Part shown: one piece after another, positions 44,802 through 54,762 of the stretch
Layout: each line of letters begins with the position of its first letter
How positions within the stretch are numbered: position 1 is the stretch's first letter
NCBI RefSeq assembly: GCF_007859755.1
Contig: NZ_SJPF01000002.1
Location: 329,729-393,728, forward strand
Reading direction: 5' to 3'
DNA from: Blastopirellula retiformator
Lineage (GTDB): Bacteria; Planctomycetota; Planctomycetia; Pirellulales; Pirellulaceae
Length of the DNA stretch: 64,000 bases
The notes under the pieces: model-generated
Told to the model about the DNA's origin: nothing
Databases searched by the model: none
The model's input: the letters and a program-made list of their open reading frames with translations, nothing else
Program-made: the position numbers and the translations under genes

Positions 44802-45797
44802 CTACTGCTCGCCGCTTGGCGATTCCGCCGCCTGATAGAGTTTGGCGATCGGAACAAGGATCGCTTGCAGCTGCGCCAGATGCTCCTCTTCCGATAGATT
44901 CTCTTTGTTCTGCCGCAGCTCAGCCAACTTGCGTTCCAGCTCATCGCGTTGTTGTCGCTGCTCGGCGGTGAGCGTGATCGCCTCGCCGGCGGGACTGAGG
45001 ACGAACTGATTGGCGAGCGTACCGTCAGGCAGCGTTGCATCTTTCGACTTCTTGATCAAATGAAGACCGCGGAACCAATCGGCCGGCGTCCCTTTGCCAT
45101 CACCGTTGTCGTCGAGCAGCGAGTGTTCCGTGGCCAGTCGCGAGTCGGACTCATAGTACTCTTGCGTTCGTTTGGCGGCGGCTAGCCAGGCTTCCAGTAG
45201 CGACGTTTGACCATCTTTGTCGAGATCACCCGACGCGTCGCCAATCGCCTGGGCGAGATAACCGCCGAACCGGGCGAAGTTGTACTCGTAGCCGCTCTGC
45301 GTCGACGTGACGACTGCGCGGTTGGGGGCGGCCAGCTGCTGAACGAACGGCCCGCTGGCCGAGGCGCAGTTGACGATGGCGATGCGGCAATCGATTGGCG
45401 CCAGGCGTTCGGCTAACTCGGACGCGGTGATGTCGGCGCCGCGGAGATTAAATTTCGCCTTCTTGCCGTCAAACGTGCCGTGGCCAATCAGCACAATCCA
45501 GAGCGTCTGCGGCGGCGACTTTTCGAGCCGCGCGAGCGACTCGCGGAGGATCTCGCGATCCGCTTTCGCTTTTTTCTCACGGTCCGACAGACCGATTTCC
45601 AGATACGTGCTGCCCGACTTTTCCGCCGCCGCTCGCCAGTCGGCCGCCCAGGCGGTAAAGAGCTTTTCGTATTGCGGTTCGCCCGGCTCGCCGACGGCGA
45701 CGATTACCACGTCGGTTGGCGTTTCGGCGGCGTCCGCATTCGCGGTCGACAATAGGGCGACGCACGCGGCGATCCAAAGCATCTTCGGCGACTTCAT
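44802..45797 (-). CDS. Exported caspase-like (clan CD) cysteine peptidase candidate
   Basis: A 331-aa protein with signal peptide (cleavage near ADA, residue 23). A Cys-His dyad in the caspase/legumain style is visible: H106 in WIVLIGHGTFDGKKAKF and C144 in RIAIVNCASASGPF, 38 residues apart, each at the end of a hydrophobic strand. Next comes VVTSTQSGYEYNFARFGGYL. An EF-hand-like DLDKDGQTSLLEAW and DDNGDGKGTP may bind calcium. The C-terminal third is a Gln/Glu-rich coiled coil. It starts 1 nt after the stop of the amidotransferase-like gene (TGATATG), so it belongs to the membrane MoxR-vWA operon. Substrate unknown. Confidence 0.72.
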   Translation of the reverse strand: MKSPKMLWIAACVALLSTANADAAETPTDVVIVAVGEPGEPQYEKLFTAWAADWRAAAEKSGSTYLEIGLSDREKKAKADREILRESLARLEKSPPQTLWIVLIGHGTFDGKKAKFNLRGADITASELAERLAPIDCRIAIVNCASASGPFVQQLAAPNRAVVTSTQSGYEYNFARFGGYLAQAIGDASGDLDKDGQTSLLEAWLAAAKRTQEYYESDSRLATEHSLLDDNGDGKGTPADWFRGLHLIKKSKDATLPDGTLANQFVLSPAGEAITLTAEQRQQRDELERKLAELRQNKENLSEEEHLAQLQAILVPIAKLYQAAESPSGEQ

Positions 45798-45798
45798 A

Positions 45799-48177
45799 TC
45801 AGGCCAATCCTTTCCAGCGTCTTAGGCCCCATTCGCCCACGAGCAACCCGACCGCCAATAGGAAAACGCCCCACGTGTGCCAGACCGAATGGATCTTCGG
45901 CTCAACGATTGGAATCTCTCGGCCGGGAAGCGTGCTGACGAACGCGTCGAGTCGATCGAGCGAAACGACCTCTCCGCCCGACTTGGCGGCGATCATTTCC
46001 AGAAAATCGCGATTCGGCTTTAGCGTGGCGAACTCTTCGCCGGCCGGTTCGGCGACCCAGCCTGTTTCGATTTGTTGAATCTCGCTGCCGTCGGGATTGT
46101 AAGCGGTGACCTGTGCGCGATAGGCGCCAGGAGTGCGGGGGACATAGGTCGACGCGTATTGACCCGAGACGGCGTCTTTGGGCTGCGCGGTCAGGGTCAA
46201 GGTTTCTTCCTCCGGCGTGCTGATTTCGATGGTGACGTCGGCGTTGTCGAACGGCTTGAAGTTTTCATCGTTCACGGCGACGGTGATTTCGATCGGTCGG
46301 GCGCCATTTTGTCGTTTGCGAACCGCTTCCACCTTGACTCGCTGGGGGACGTCGCCGACCAACCACCGAATGGTCTGCCGCCACGCCTTCTCGAGATCCT
46401 CGTTGTCGGTCGTCTGCTGGTGCAGTTTCCACCGCCACAAATCGCCCAGCAACATCGCGCCAGCCCGCCCTTTGCCAAATCGCTGCGTTACCAGCACTGG
46501 GCGGGTCTGCCCATCGTCCAGCGGCGCGGCCAACAGTTGCGTTGCGCCTGGTTTGAGGGCGCCGACCGAGTTGAGCGACCGTAGCCGGGGCATCTCGGCA
46601 AAACGATCTTGTTCCTCTTGTTCGGTCGCCCGGACGCGGATCCATGGTTCCAGCAGACCTTCGCGCGTCATCTGCAGGCCGAACTCTTCCTGCTGCGGCG
46701 CGGGTTGGACGCTGGAGAGGTAAACCGGCAAGAGTTCGCCGATTGGCGTCCGATGAAAGTCCCCTTCAGCGAACGACTCCATCCCGCCCAGCATCAGGAA
46801 GCCCCCGCCGCGGAGACTGACGAAATCTTGAATCAGCGATTTCTGGTCTTGGGTGAAGAAGTCGGCCTCTAGGTCGTCCAGGATCAGGGCGTGGTATTCG
46901 AAAAGCTCGTCGGCCGACTTGGGGAAGCCGCCTGACAGTTCGCCGGGCTCCAGCTTACCAATTCGCAGCAGGACCGCCTCGTCGTATTGCTCGACCTGTT
47001 CTTTCTGCGCGTCGTCAGAATTGGTGAAGATGCGATTGGCGTTGGAGTCTTTATCGCGAAACTGAAACTTCGGCTCCCGCTTGGCGATGCGGACCAGGGC
47101 GTCCAGCTCGACTTCGTCATCACCGGCCAGCGAACGCTGGAGGAACTTGAATTCCCAGTTCGGTCGCCCTGAAACGTACAGCACCTTATAAGGCCCCTGC
47201 CCTCGATCGATGACGGCAAAGCGCTGATTGTTTAGCAAGGTCGCTTCGCTGCTGCTGGCTGGGTCGTCGAGGGTTTTCTCGGCGCCTTTGGCGAACGCCC
47301 GAACCTGATAGAACAAAACGCCTCGCTCGGTCGGTTTGACTTGAAATCGAACCGAAAAGAGCTGGCCGTCGCGGACGTCGGTCACGGTCTGCGTTTGCAG
47401 CTCCTCTCCCTGCTGGTCCAGCAATTGCACGGTAATCGCTTGGCCGGCGAATCCGGTTCCTTCCAGCTCGGCGGTCAACGTGACTGGCGCGGCCTCAAAA
47501 TTGGTTTGGCTGGCGGTGACGCGGCGGACGCCAATGTCGGCCGCCGTCCTATCGCTGCCGACAATCACCGGAAAAATCGGCGGGGATTGGCTCCAGTCGA
47601 TGTTGGCGTCGGAAAAGTCGGTCGCGTTGCCGTCGGTAAAGACGAGAACGCCAGCCAGGGGACGATCTTCGTACCGCTGGGCGACGCTCGTCAGCGAGGT
47701 CACCAGCGCCGATTCTTCGCCGTCAGCGGCAAACTGATCGAAGTCGGCCACCGGCGCCAGTTGGCGATCGAACTCGTAACGGCGGATGTCGAACTCTTGA
47801 CCGAGTCGAATTTGCCAAGGTGCGCTCCGGTCCAGCTCCGCTTTCAGCTTCTCGGCGCGCGTCGTCGATTCGCCCCGGTCGGCAACCTGCAGGCTTTGCG
47901 AGCGATCGGCGACGACGGCAAACAAGTTGGCGCCGGGGACCGGTTTCGACTCGCTTCGCATCGGCTCGACCAGGATTGCCGCCAATAGCAACACCGCGGC
48001 TGTCTTCAGCAGTGCGCAAGTCGCCTTCAGCCAAAACGGCGCCTTCGCCGCGCTGTAGGCCCACAAGATCAGCAGCAAAAATAGACCGCCAATCACGCAG
48101 GCCGGCACGATCCAGCCGCGATCGGCCCAGACGTTGGGCCACTCGAACCAAAATTGTCCGCCGAGCCAGTCGCTCAT
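45799..48177 (-). CDS. Membrane protein with degenerate vWA and amidotransferase-like domains
   Basis: A 792-aa membrane protein. Two N-terminal spans (about 23-42 and 53-70) precede a vWA-like domain whose MIDAS is partly kept (VVADRSQSLQ, then LAGVLVFTDGNAT). About 330-530 is an amidotransferase-like Rossmann domain (YKVLYVSGRPNWEFKFLQR, then EYHALILDDLEADFF and GGGFLMLGGMESF), without an obvious catalytic Cys. A beta-sandwich follows, and one span near 765-785 ends the protein. Alphaproteobacterial MoxR/DUF58/DUF4159 operons carry a similar large amidotransferase-like membrane protein. It overlaps its upstream neighbour by 4 nt. Confidence 0.8.
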   Translation of the reverse strand: MSDWLGGQFWFEWPNVWADRGWIVPACVIGGLFLLLILWAYSAAKAPFWLKATCALLKTAAVLLLAAILVEPMRSESKPVPGANLFAVVADRSQSLQVADRGESTTRAEKLKAELDRSAPWQIRLGQEFDIRRYEFDRQLAPVADFDQFAADGEESALVTSLTSVAQRYEDRPLAGVLVFTDGNATDFSDANIDWSQSPPIFPVIVGSDRTAADIGVRRVTASQTNFEAAPVTLTAELEGTGFAGQAITVQLLDQQGEELQTQTVTDVRDGQLFSVRFQVKPTERGVLFYQVRAFAKGAEKTLDDPASSSEATLLNNQRFAVIDRGQGPYKVLYVSGRPNWEFKFLQRSLAGDDEVELDALVRIAKREPKFQFRDKDSNANRIFTNSDDAQKEQVEQYDEAVLLRIGKLEPGELSGGFPKSADELFEYHALILDDLEADFFTQDQKSLIQDFVSLRGGGFLMLGGMESFAEGDFHRTPIGELLPVYLSSVQPAPQQEEFGLQMTREGLLEPWIRVRATEQEEQDRFAEMPRLRSLNSVGALKPGATQLLAAPLDDGQTRPVLVTQRFGKGRAGAMLLGDLWRWKLHQQTTDNEDLEKAWRQTIRWLVGDVPQRVKVEAVRKRQNGARPIEITVAVNDENFKPFDNADVTIEISTPEEETLTLTAQPKDAVSGQYASTYVPRTPGAYRAQVTAYNPDGSEIQQIETGWVAEPAGEEFATLKPNRDFLEMIAAKSGGEVVSLDRLDAFVSTLPGREIPIVEPKIHSVWHTWGVFLLAVGLLVGEWGLRRWKGLA

Positions 48178-51100
48178 TCGCTGCTCCCCAGCCGTTCGTA
48201 ATAGCGACGAACGGCATTCTCATACTGGGCGGGGACCGGATCTTTGTCGATCGGCGTGCGGGCGTCGTCCGAGGTTCGTTTCAGCAACTCTTCGGCTACG
48301 CGGTTCTGTAGATTCGACAGCGGCTTGGCCACCTTTCGTTGAATGATGTCCCACTGCGGCTCGGCCGAGGTACCGCGGATCTCGCGGCGAATCTCACGAG
48401 CAGCTTCGCGAATACGGGCCGCCTCGGCACGAAGCTCAGGATCATCGACGATCTCCTCGACATCGCGCAGTCGGTCTGACCAATCGACAAAGTCATCGCC
48501 GCCAAACGGCGACGTTGGCTGGAACCCGCCCCCTTCCAGAAACTGCTGCAGTCCACCGGCTATGTCAGCTTGCCCACCGCCATGCTGGCCACCTTGTTGC
48601 CCCGGTTGTTGCCCCGGTTGTTGCCCCGGTTGCTGACCCGGTTGCTGACCCGGTTGCTGACCCGGTTGCTGACCCGGTTGCTGCTGCGGATTGGGATCTC
48701 GGCCTTCGGCGCGGGCGAGTTCGCCTTCCAGATCTTCGTTCAGTTGCTGTAATTCGCCCAGAGCGCGGCGGAGCGTCTCCGTTTCGTTTCCCAGAATCTG
48801 GTCGGCCGCTTGCTCGATTCCTTCGGCGAGTTGATCGACGCTCGGGCGGGCTTGCGACTCTTGCCGAACGGCGTCTTCGACGAAGCCGCGCCGCAGCGAC
48901 GACTCGGCCGCCTCCAGCGCCTGCTCGGGATCGGCGCGGCGGGTGTTGCGAATCGATTCGTACAGCGTCTCGGCCAGCAGCGGCTGCGACGCCTCCGCCT
49001 CTTCGATCGTTTCCCGCATTTGATCCATCAGCCGCTCGAGCCGCTGACGCTGCTCGGCGATTTCGGCCTGGGTCTGCTCGCGATCGCCGGCGTCGCGCAG
49101 GGAGTTCTCGTCGCCGCCGTCGCCGCTCTGCAACCGCTGCAGCTGTTCGGCCAGTTCCTGCTCTTTTTGGACTAGCTCTTGCGCTTCGTTGCGCATCTGC
49201 CGAACTTGCTCTTCAAACTGGCTGGCCGAGCGCTCTTGGAACTCGTTCTGCAGATCGTTCAGATCGCTTTGAGCCCGGGTTCCGGCGCTGGCGGCCTGGG
49301 TGACCATTTGCTCCTGCAGCGCTTCGGCCGATTGGCGGATGTTCTCCCGGGCCTCTTCCAGTTGCTGGCGTTGCTCGGCCATTCGCTCTTGGTTCTCGGG
49401 CTCTTCCATCCGCTGCTGCAGTTCCTCGGTATCGCGGAGGATCTCTTCCTGTTCTTCGCGCAGTCGCTTCAGCTGGCGCTCGGCCTCGGCCCGCTCTTGT
49501 TCGGTCTCGGCCGCTTCGAGGGCGCCTTGCTGCTCCTTGATTCGCTCGTTCAGATCGTTCTGCCGCTGCGCCAGCTCACGCAAGCGATTCAGCACTTGTC
49601 GATCTTCCCGAGCCTCCTGCTGTTGTTCGGTCTGAGCCTGCTGCTCGTCGGCATAGCGGTTCTCATCTTCACGAAGTTGCAACTGCTGCAGCTGTTGTTG
49701 CGAACGGCTGTTTTGCGACTGCGACGATTGGCTCGATTGCTGCTGGGATTGGTTCGACTCGACCACTTCGTGCTCGCGGGCTCGCAGCCGGAGCAAGTTT
49801 TGGTAGGCGGCCTGTTCAAAGCCAAGGGCGGGCTGAAATTCGGGGATGGATGGTCCGGCGGCGGAAGCTTCCAGGGTCGAGATCGCCTGTTGCATCGCTT
49901 GTTTGACCCGCTGTAGATGCTCGATCGACTGTGGATCCTGCAGATCTTGTTCCAGTTCTGCGGCCTGGGCGAGCGCCGCCTGTTGCGATTCGACCAACAG
50001 TTGGATGTCGGGGGCGAACTGCGAGGTCGGCTGGCTGCGGGTTTCGCGGCGAATCAGCTTCCAGGTGGCGTTGATAATCTGCTTTTGCAGTTCGGCGAGT
50101 TCTTCGGCCTGCTCGGCGTTTTGCCCCCCCTGCTGTTGCTGTTGCTGTTGTTGCGAACCGTCGGCCGGCTGCTCGCCTTGACGGAAGATCTCTTCAAACG
50201 GACGAACCTCGGCGAAGAAGAGGTCGCTCGACGTGCGGCGAATCTCACCATCGGGACCGATATCTTCCGCCCAGAAGTGCCATGCGAGCAGCTGATCGGG
50301 CTCGGCTTCGAGTTCTTCAAACGCCAGCAGATGTTCGGCCTGAATGCGTTCTTTCGTCGGGAACTCTTCGCCCAGCGAAACTTCGCGGTCAAGCTCGTCC
50401 GGGATCGAATAGCTGATGCCGACTCGCTTCAAGCCAAAGTCGTCCCACGCCGAAGCGACCAGGTCGACCTCTTCGATCGGCGAAACCTCGATGTCGCGGG
50501 TGGGCTGGGCTAGTTTAATGTCAGGCGGCTGGTTGGCGATCATGACGATACGAAACTCGGCCGGATGCTGGTCGGTCCGGCCAGCGTCGTCGGTCAGGCG
50601 AAGCGTCAGCTGTCGCGACCGCTCCATCTTGATTGTGGCGACGTAGGTAAGCGGATTATCGTCGTCGGCGACCAGATCGACCGTCTCTTCTCCTTCTTGG
50701 GTCGTTTCGACCAGCGTGGCGGAGGCGAGCGGCTTATTAACGTGACAGAAGAACGTGAGCTTCGTCCCTTCGACCGCCGAAACGCGGCGGGTATCTTGCA
50801 CCAGCTTTTCTTCCTGGCCGGTGTAACTGGGGAAGACGAGCTTGGCGTCGGCCCGCAGCAGTTCGGGATACTCAAAAACGGTGACCTGGTACTCGTCGGA
50901 GATCTGGTCGCCAAACGCAACCCGATAATTGACCGATTCGTTGACCGCGGCGATCCGCCCGCCAAAGAGCGGATCGTCGAGCGATTGCGACATCTTGGCG
51001 GTATGCTCTTCGCCGCTCTCGTTGGAATAGAGCAGCGTCGCCTCGGGTGGTAAACGATCTTTGAAGCGGGCAAGCACCAGCAGGCTCGAACCGCGCTCGA

Positions 51101-51704
51101 CCTCAGCATCGCCAGGCTCGATCTCGGCCTGATAGGCGGCGCCGCTAAGAACGACGTCGCCAAACTGCAGCTCGGCGTCGGGGCGCTTGGCAAGCAGGTC
51201 GGTGTTGCGGAAATGGAGCGCCAGGGCCGCCGTCGCCAAAAGGGCGAAGCCGCAAAAGGCCAGCAGCCGGGCCAGTCCCATCTGGGCCGGCGAGACGACT
51301 TGCCGCCAATCATGGGTGCGGGCATGGTCCAGGGCCAGGTTCACAACCGACCGCTGCAAGTAGCCGAGCCCGGCGACCTTGGCCGTTGGGTTCTGCTCGA
51401 TGGCGGTCAGCAAGGTCGAGTCAAGCTGCGGAAAGCGAGTCTCGATCTGGTGCGCCAAACGGCGTACGTTGCGACCCGACCGCGCGCCGGCGGCAAACGC
51501 GATCAGCGACCCGAACAGCGCCAGCAGCAAGGCGAACGGAACCGCGCCTTCAACGGCGACGCCGTACGACGAGCTGACCAGGTACGTCAAGCCGAGTAGT
51601 GCGGCGACCGCGAGCAGCGCGATCGCAACGCCGCTCCAGATGCGATAGCTGCGCACCCGGGCCGCGACGATTTGAAGATGTCGACTGAGCTGGCGATCCA
51701 TCAT
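48174..51704 (-). CDS. Large DUF4175-like membrane protein with Gln/Glu-rich coiled coil
   Basis: 1176 aa from the ATG at 51704, which overlaps the upstream TGA (ATGA) and has GGAG 7 nt before it; the longer frame to 51800 lies inside that upstream gene. Two membrane spans are near the N terminus (IWSGVAIALLAVAALLGLTY and the following GAVPFALLLALFGSLIAFAA), with a third near residue 125-140. Beta-sandwich segments fill about 190-500. From about 510 to 1000 the chain is a very long Q/E/R-rich coiled coil, followed by PGQQ tandem repeats at about 1005-1036. It resembles DUF4175/TIGR02302 proteins of similar operons; probably a structural subunit. Confidence 0.78.
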   Translation of the reverse strand: MMDRQLSRHLQIVAARVRSYRIWSGVAIALLAVAALLGLTYLVSSSYGVAVEGAVPFALLLALFGSLIAFAAGARSGRNVRRLAHQIETRFPQLDSTLLTAIEQNPTAKVAGLGYLQRSVVNLALDHARTHDWRQVVSPAQMGLARLLAFCGFALLATAALALHFRNTDLLAKRPDAELQFGDVVLSGAAYQAEIEPGDAEVERGSSLLVLARFKDRLPPEATLLYSNESGEEHTAKMSQSLDDPLFGGRIAAVNESVNYRVAFGDQISDEYQVTVFEYPELLRADAKLVFPSYTGQEEKLVQDTRRVSAVEGTKLTFFCHVNKPLASATLVETTQEGEETVDLVADDDNPLTYVATIKMERSRQLTLRLTDDAGRTDQHPAEFRIVMIANQPPDIKLAQPTRDIEVSPIEEVDLVASAWDDFGLKRVGISYSIPDELDREVSLGEEFPTKERIQAEHLLAFEELEAEPDQLLAWHFWAEDIGPDGEIRRTSSDLFFAEVRPFEEIFRQGEQPADGSQQQQQQQQGGQNAEQAEELAELQKQIINATWKLIRRETRSQPTSQFAPDIQLLVESQQAALAQAAELEQDLQDPQSIEHLQRVKQAMQQAISTLEASAAGPSIPEFQPALGFEQAAYQNLLRLRAREHEVVESNQSQQQSSQSSQSQNSRSQQQLQQLQLREDENRYADEQQAQTEQQQEAREDRQVLNRLRELAQRQNDLNERIKEQQGALEAAETEQERAEAERQLKRLREEQEEILRDTEELQQRMEEPENQERMAEQRQQLEEARENIRQSAEALQEQMVTQAASAGTRAQSDLNDLQNEFQERSASQFEEQVRQMRNEAQELVQKEQELAEQLQRLQSGDGGDENSLRDAGDREQTQAEIAEQRQRLERLMDQMRETIEEAEASQPLLAETLYESIRNTRRADPEQALEAAESSLRRGFVEDAVRQESQARPSVDQLAEGIEQAADQILGNETETLRRALGELQQLNEDLEGELARAEGRDPNPQQQPGQQPGQQPGQQPGQQPGQQPGQQPGQQGGQHGGGQADIAGGLQQFLEGGGFQPTSPFGGDDFVDWSDRLRDVEEIVDDPELRAEAARIREAAREIRREIRGTSAEPQWDIIQRKVAKPLSNLQNRVAEELLKRTSDDARTPIDKDPVPAQYENAVRRYYERLGSSE
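48596..48690 (-). repeat. In-frame 12-bp tandem repeat encoding PGQQ
   Basis: About eight 12-bp units (GGTTGTTGCCCC and GGTTGCTGACCC variants on the plus strand) encode PGQQ repeats in the coiled-coil membrane protein. Units group by type, three or four of the CCC variant then five of the ACC variant, which suggests recent slippage expansion. Copy number may vary between strains. Confidence 0.9.
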
Positions 51705-53800
51705 GCGAGGTCTCCTGCGACCTGAACTGGTTGACGACTGCGGAAGGCGCCCAAGAGCGTTTCGAGTCCTAACAGACCCAACACGGCGACGACCAACCAC
51801 TTCCAGATTTTTTGGCGGCTTTCCAGCTCCGCATCGCGCAGCTGCCGCATTTGATCCAACTGCGCCGCTTGCGAAGGAGCGACGCCCAGGGGAACGCGAA
51901 ATTGTTCAAGTTGACCAAGATCGAGCGGCTCGACCTCGCTTTCGGCGTCGGCGACGTTCACCGCAAATTTCATCGCCTGGGTCCCGTCGGTCAGGGTGTA
52001 GATGCCGGGAACGGACGTGGCGGTGAAGGTCGTTTCCTCGGCCGCCACTTTGATTGGCTTACCGTCAGGCGTTGTGACGATGCGCTCTTCGCTTGCGACG
52101 GGAAGCGGCGCCGGTTGATTCACCACGTACGACTGCTCGGCCAGACCATCGCGGGTCGCTAGCTCCAGCCAGCGCGACAGCAGTGGGATGAACTTGGTCG
52201 ACAGCGCCAATTGGCTATCGTCACGATTCCAGCCAGAGCTTATCACGTACAGCGTCCCCTCGCCACGTGCGATCGACCAGAGCGCCGGAGAGTTGTCGGT
52301 AAACCGGGCAATCACGACTGCGCCATCGTCCTTGTCGAGGTCGACCCGGCGATGTCGCCAAAAGCGGATTTTGGTGAAGTCGTTGTAACGGGCCCCAGCG
52401 AACGGGGCCAACAGCGGATGTTGAAAGTCGATCGTACCCAGCAACGCGTACGACTGCGGGCCGCTCGCCTTTGGTTGGGCGCTGGCCGAGGTGACGCCGC
52501 CGAGCCAAGAGCCAAGCTGGCCTACCATTTCGTCATTGCGAAGCACGACGAGCGCGTCGCCCCCTGCTTCCAAATAGCGGTCGATACCGGTTTGCTGCGC
52601 GGCGGAGAGCGAATCGGCGATCACGGCAAAGCGGGGCTTGGCGTCAAATTCCCAGTTGGGCATCTCGTCGCCGGCGATCGATTCGATATCGACCTTGCGG
52701 GCAGGGGTCTCGTCAAAGGCGCGAGTCAAATAGAAGAGCATCTGCTCCGGATCGCTAGCGGCGTCGTCCCCAAAGTAGGCGAGCTTAATCTGCTCTTGGA
52801 TGGCGGGAACCTGGTAGTAGGTGTCGTCAAAGTCCATGCCGGAACTGTCGCCGCGCAGCTGAACGCGGTCAGGGGCCAAACCTCCCGGTTCGACAGGCAC
52901 CTCCAGCACCAGGCTTTCGCCCGGGGGAACATAGAACGAGACCGCGCGCGACTGGTCGGTCTGGCCGTCGCTCCAAACGACTTCAAACTGCTCGACGCTC
53001 GATCCGGCCGCGTTGCGGACGCGGACTCGCGGCGCCTGATCGACATCGCTCTCGGCCGCGGCGACTAACCGGACGCGGGCGTTACCAACCTCTTCGGGCG
53101 CCACCGAGCGAACGTCAACGCGAACCGATTCAGGCCATTCGCTCATTTGCAAGGCGTCGAGCTGTGAGCCTGCCTGCAAGTCGCTGACCAGCAGGATTTG
53201 CAGCGCCGCATGGGTTTGTTGCATGTCGTCGGCTGACTGCAGTCGTTCAGCGACGCCCAACAGCGCCCCGCCCAAGTCGCTGGCGCCCCAGGTCGGCTTC
53301 AGGGATTGTAGTTGCTCTCGAACCAGTTCGCGACGTTCAGCTCGATCGACGCCGCCGGCCGTTTCGGGGGTAATCAGCATCTCCAGTTTTTCATCGTAGG
53401 CGAACAGCGAAACTAAGTCGGTCGACTCCAGCCCATCGAGCGCCTCTTCGACCTTGGCGACCGCGTTGTCCCACAGATCGCCGCGCCGCATGCTGGCGCT
53501 GCGATCGATCAGAATCGCGATGTGCCGCTGGGGCGCGTCGTTGAGGGACAACTCCGCCTCGGTACGCAGATAGGGACGCATGAAGGCGAACGCCAGCAGC
53601 AAGATCGCCAACGCACGCAAGAGAAGCAGCAACCACTGATCAAGCCGGCTCCGCCGCGTCAATTTGGGGGGCGACGGCTTCAGAAACATCAGCGAACTGA
53701 ATTCGTAGCGAGCCTTCGGCGTCCGCCGAATCAGATGAAACAGCAGCGGAGCCGCAATCGCCAAAGCGCCAAACAGGAAGGCGCCGGTCAGAAAGCTCAT
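51701..53800 (-). CDS. BatA-type membrane vWA protein
   Basis: A 699-aa membrane protein. The N terminus is the BatA/TIGR02226 domain (FGALAIAAPLLFHLIRRTPK, RYEFSSLMFLKPSPP, then a span LLLLLRALAILLLAFAFMRP). The vWA domain has an intact MIDAS D99-R-S101-A-S103 in HIAILIDRSASMRRGD and VSLFAYDEKLEMLI. A large extracytoplasmic region follows, and a C-terminal span (about 670-690, WLVVAVLGLLGLETLLGAF) closes the protein. Such proteins partner MoxR and DUF58 proteins in Bat-like envelope complexes. It overlaps both neighbours by 4 nt. Confidence 0.87.
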   Translation of the reverse strand: MSFLTGAFLFGALAIAAPLLFHLIRRTPKARYEFSSLMFLKPSPPKLTRRSRLDQWLLLLLRALAILLLAFAFMRPYLRTEAELSLNDAPQRHIAILIDRSASMRRGDLWDNAVAKVEEALDGLESTDLVSLFAYDEKLEMLITPETAGGVDRAERRELVREQLQSLKPTWGASDLGGALLGVAERLQSADDMQQTHAALQILLVSDLQAGSQLDALQMSEWPESVRVDVRSVAPEEVGNARVRLVAAAESDVDQAPRVRVRNAAGSSVEQFEVVWSDGQTDQSRAVSFYVPPGESLVLEVPVEPGGLAPDRVQLRGDSSGMDFDDTYYQVPAIQEQIKLAYFGDDAASDPEQMLFYLTRAFDETPARKVDIESIAGDEMPNWEFDAKPRFAVIADSLSAAQQTGIDRYLEAGGDALVVLRNDEMVGQLGSWLGGVTSASAQPKASGPQSYALLGTIDFQHPLLAPFAGARYNDFTKIRFWRHRRVDLDKDDGAVVIARFTDNSPALWSIARGEGTLYVISSGWNRDDSQLALSTKFIPLLSRWLELATRDGLAEQSYVVNQPAPLPVASEERIVTTPDGKPIKVAAEETTFTATSVPGIYTLTDGTQAMKFAVNVADAESEVEPLDLGQLEQFRVPLGVAPSQAAQLDQMRQLRDAELESRQKIWKWLVVAVLGLLGLETLLGAFRSRQPVQVAGDLA

Positions 53801-54762
53801 ACTGCGCCTCCCGCCGAACCGCGCTGCCGCACTTTCGCGCCGCGACTCATTCGTTCGGTCAACAGGTTAAACAGCATCAACTCCAGCGGCCGCTCGATCG
53901 TAATCGTGTGCAGTTCGATCCCCAATTGATTGCAGATCGTTTGCAGGCTGTCGGCATGTTCCCCGAACGAGGCGAGGTATTGCTCGCGGGCTTCACTCGG
54001 ATCAACGTAGATGTCGCGTCCCGATTCGATGTCGTGGAACATCGCCGCCTGATCAAAGCGAAAGTCGACTTCCCGCGGATCAAGTACCCGCAGGATAACC
54101 ACCTCATGGCCGCGGGCTCGCAGGTAGCTGAGGTTCTTCTGCAGTGCGCCAATCGGCGTTAACAGGTCTGAGATCAACACGACGACGCCCCGCTTGGCGA
54201 CCGTAGCGGCGATCTGCTCCAGCGGCTTTTCGATGTCGGTTCCTGTGCCGGCTGGGGCTCGCTCGAGACTCATCATGATGTGATGGATATGACCGGTCCG
54301 AAACCGGGGCGGGATCACATCGACAATCGCGTCGTCAAACGTCAGCAGTCCGACGGCGTCGCGTTGTTGCTGCAAAAAGTAAGCGACCGTGGCGGCGGCG
54401 GTCTTGGCGTATTCCGCTTTGTTGTAACCGACCGTGCCAAAGTTCATCGAGCGGCTCAGGTCGACCAGCAGATGACAACGAAGATTGGTTTCGTCCTCAA
54501 AGCACTTGATAAAGTAGCGATCCGAACGACCATACAGTTTCCAGTCCAGGAACCGCGGGTCATCGCCGGGCGAGTATTGCCGGTACTCGGTGAATTCGAC
54601 CGAAAAACCATGGTATGGCGAGCGATGCAGTCCCGACAGGAACCCCTCGACGATCGCGCGGGCACGCAGTTCCAGGTTCTTGATGCGCATCAGCGAACCG
54701 GGGTCGATCAGCGAGGCGCCTTGCCGTGGATGGCCAGTCGATCTGTTGGCGGCACTGCTCAT
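53797..54762 (-). CDS. DUF58 (vWA-like) protein
   Basis: 321 aa from the ATG at 54762, which shares one base with the MoxR stop (TAATG); the longer frame to 54993 overlaps MoxR and is not protein-like. The DUF58 core SVEFTEYRQYSPGDDPRFLD, then WKLYGRSDRYFIKCFEDET, and the vWA-like HLLVDLSRSMNFG with D-x-S-x-S are all present. DUF58 proteins are the classical soluble partner of MoxR ATPases and are predicted to be handled by them for assembly of membrane complexes. No membrane span. Confidence 0.92.
   Translation of the reverse strand: MSSAANRSTGHPRQGASLIDPGSLMRIKNLELRARAIVEGFLSGLHRSPYHGFSVEFTEYRQYSPGDDPRFLDWKLYGRSDRYFIKCFEDETNLRCHLLVDLSRSMNFGTVGYNKAEYAKTAAATVAYFLQQQRDAVGLLTFDDAIVDVIPPRFRTGHIHHIMMSLERAPAGTGTDIEKPLEQIAATVAKRGVVVLISDLLTPIGALQKNLSYLRARGHEVVILRVLDPREVDFRFDQAAMFHDIESGRDIYVDPSEAREQYLASFGEHADSLQTICNQLGIELHTITIERPLELMLFNLLTERMSRGAKVRQRGSAGGAV

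Noticed and set aside
48596-48690. CRISPR-like array
   Set aside because: The 12-bp units have no unique spacers and are in frame, encoding PGQQ in a protein.
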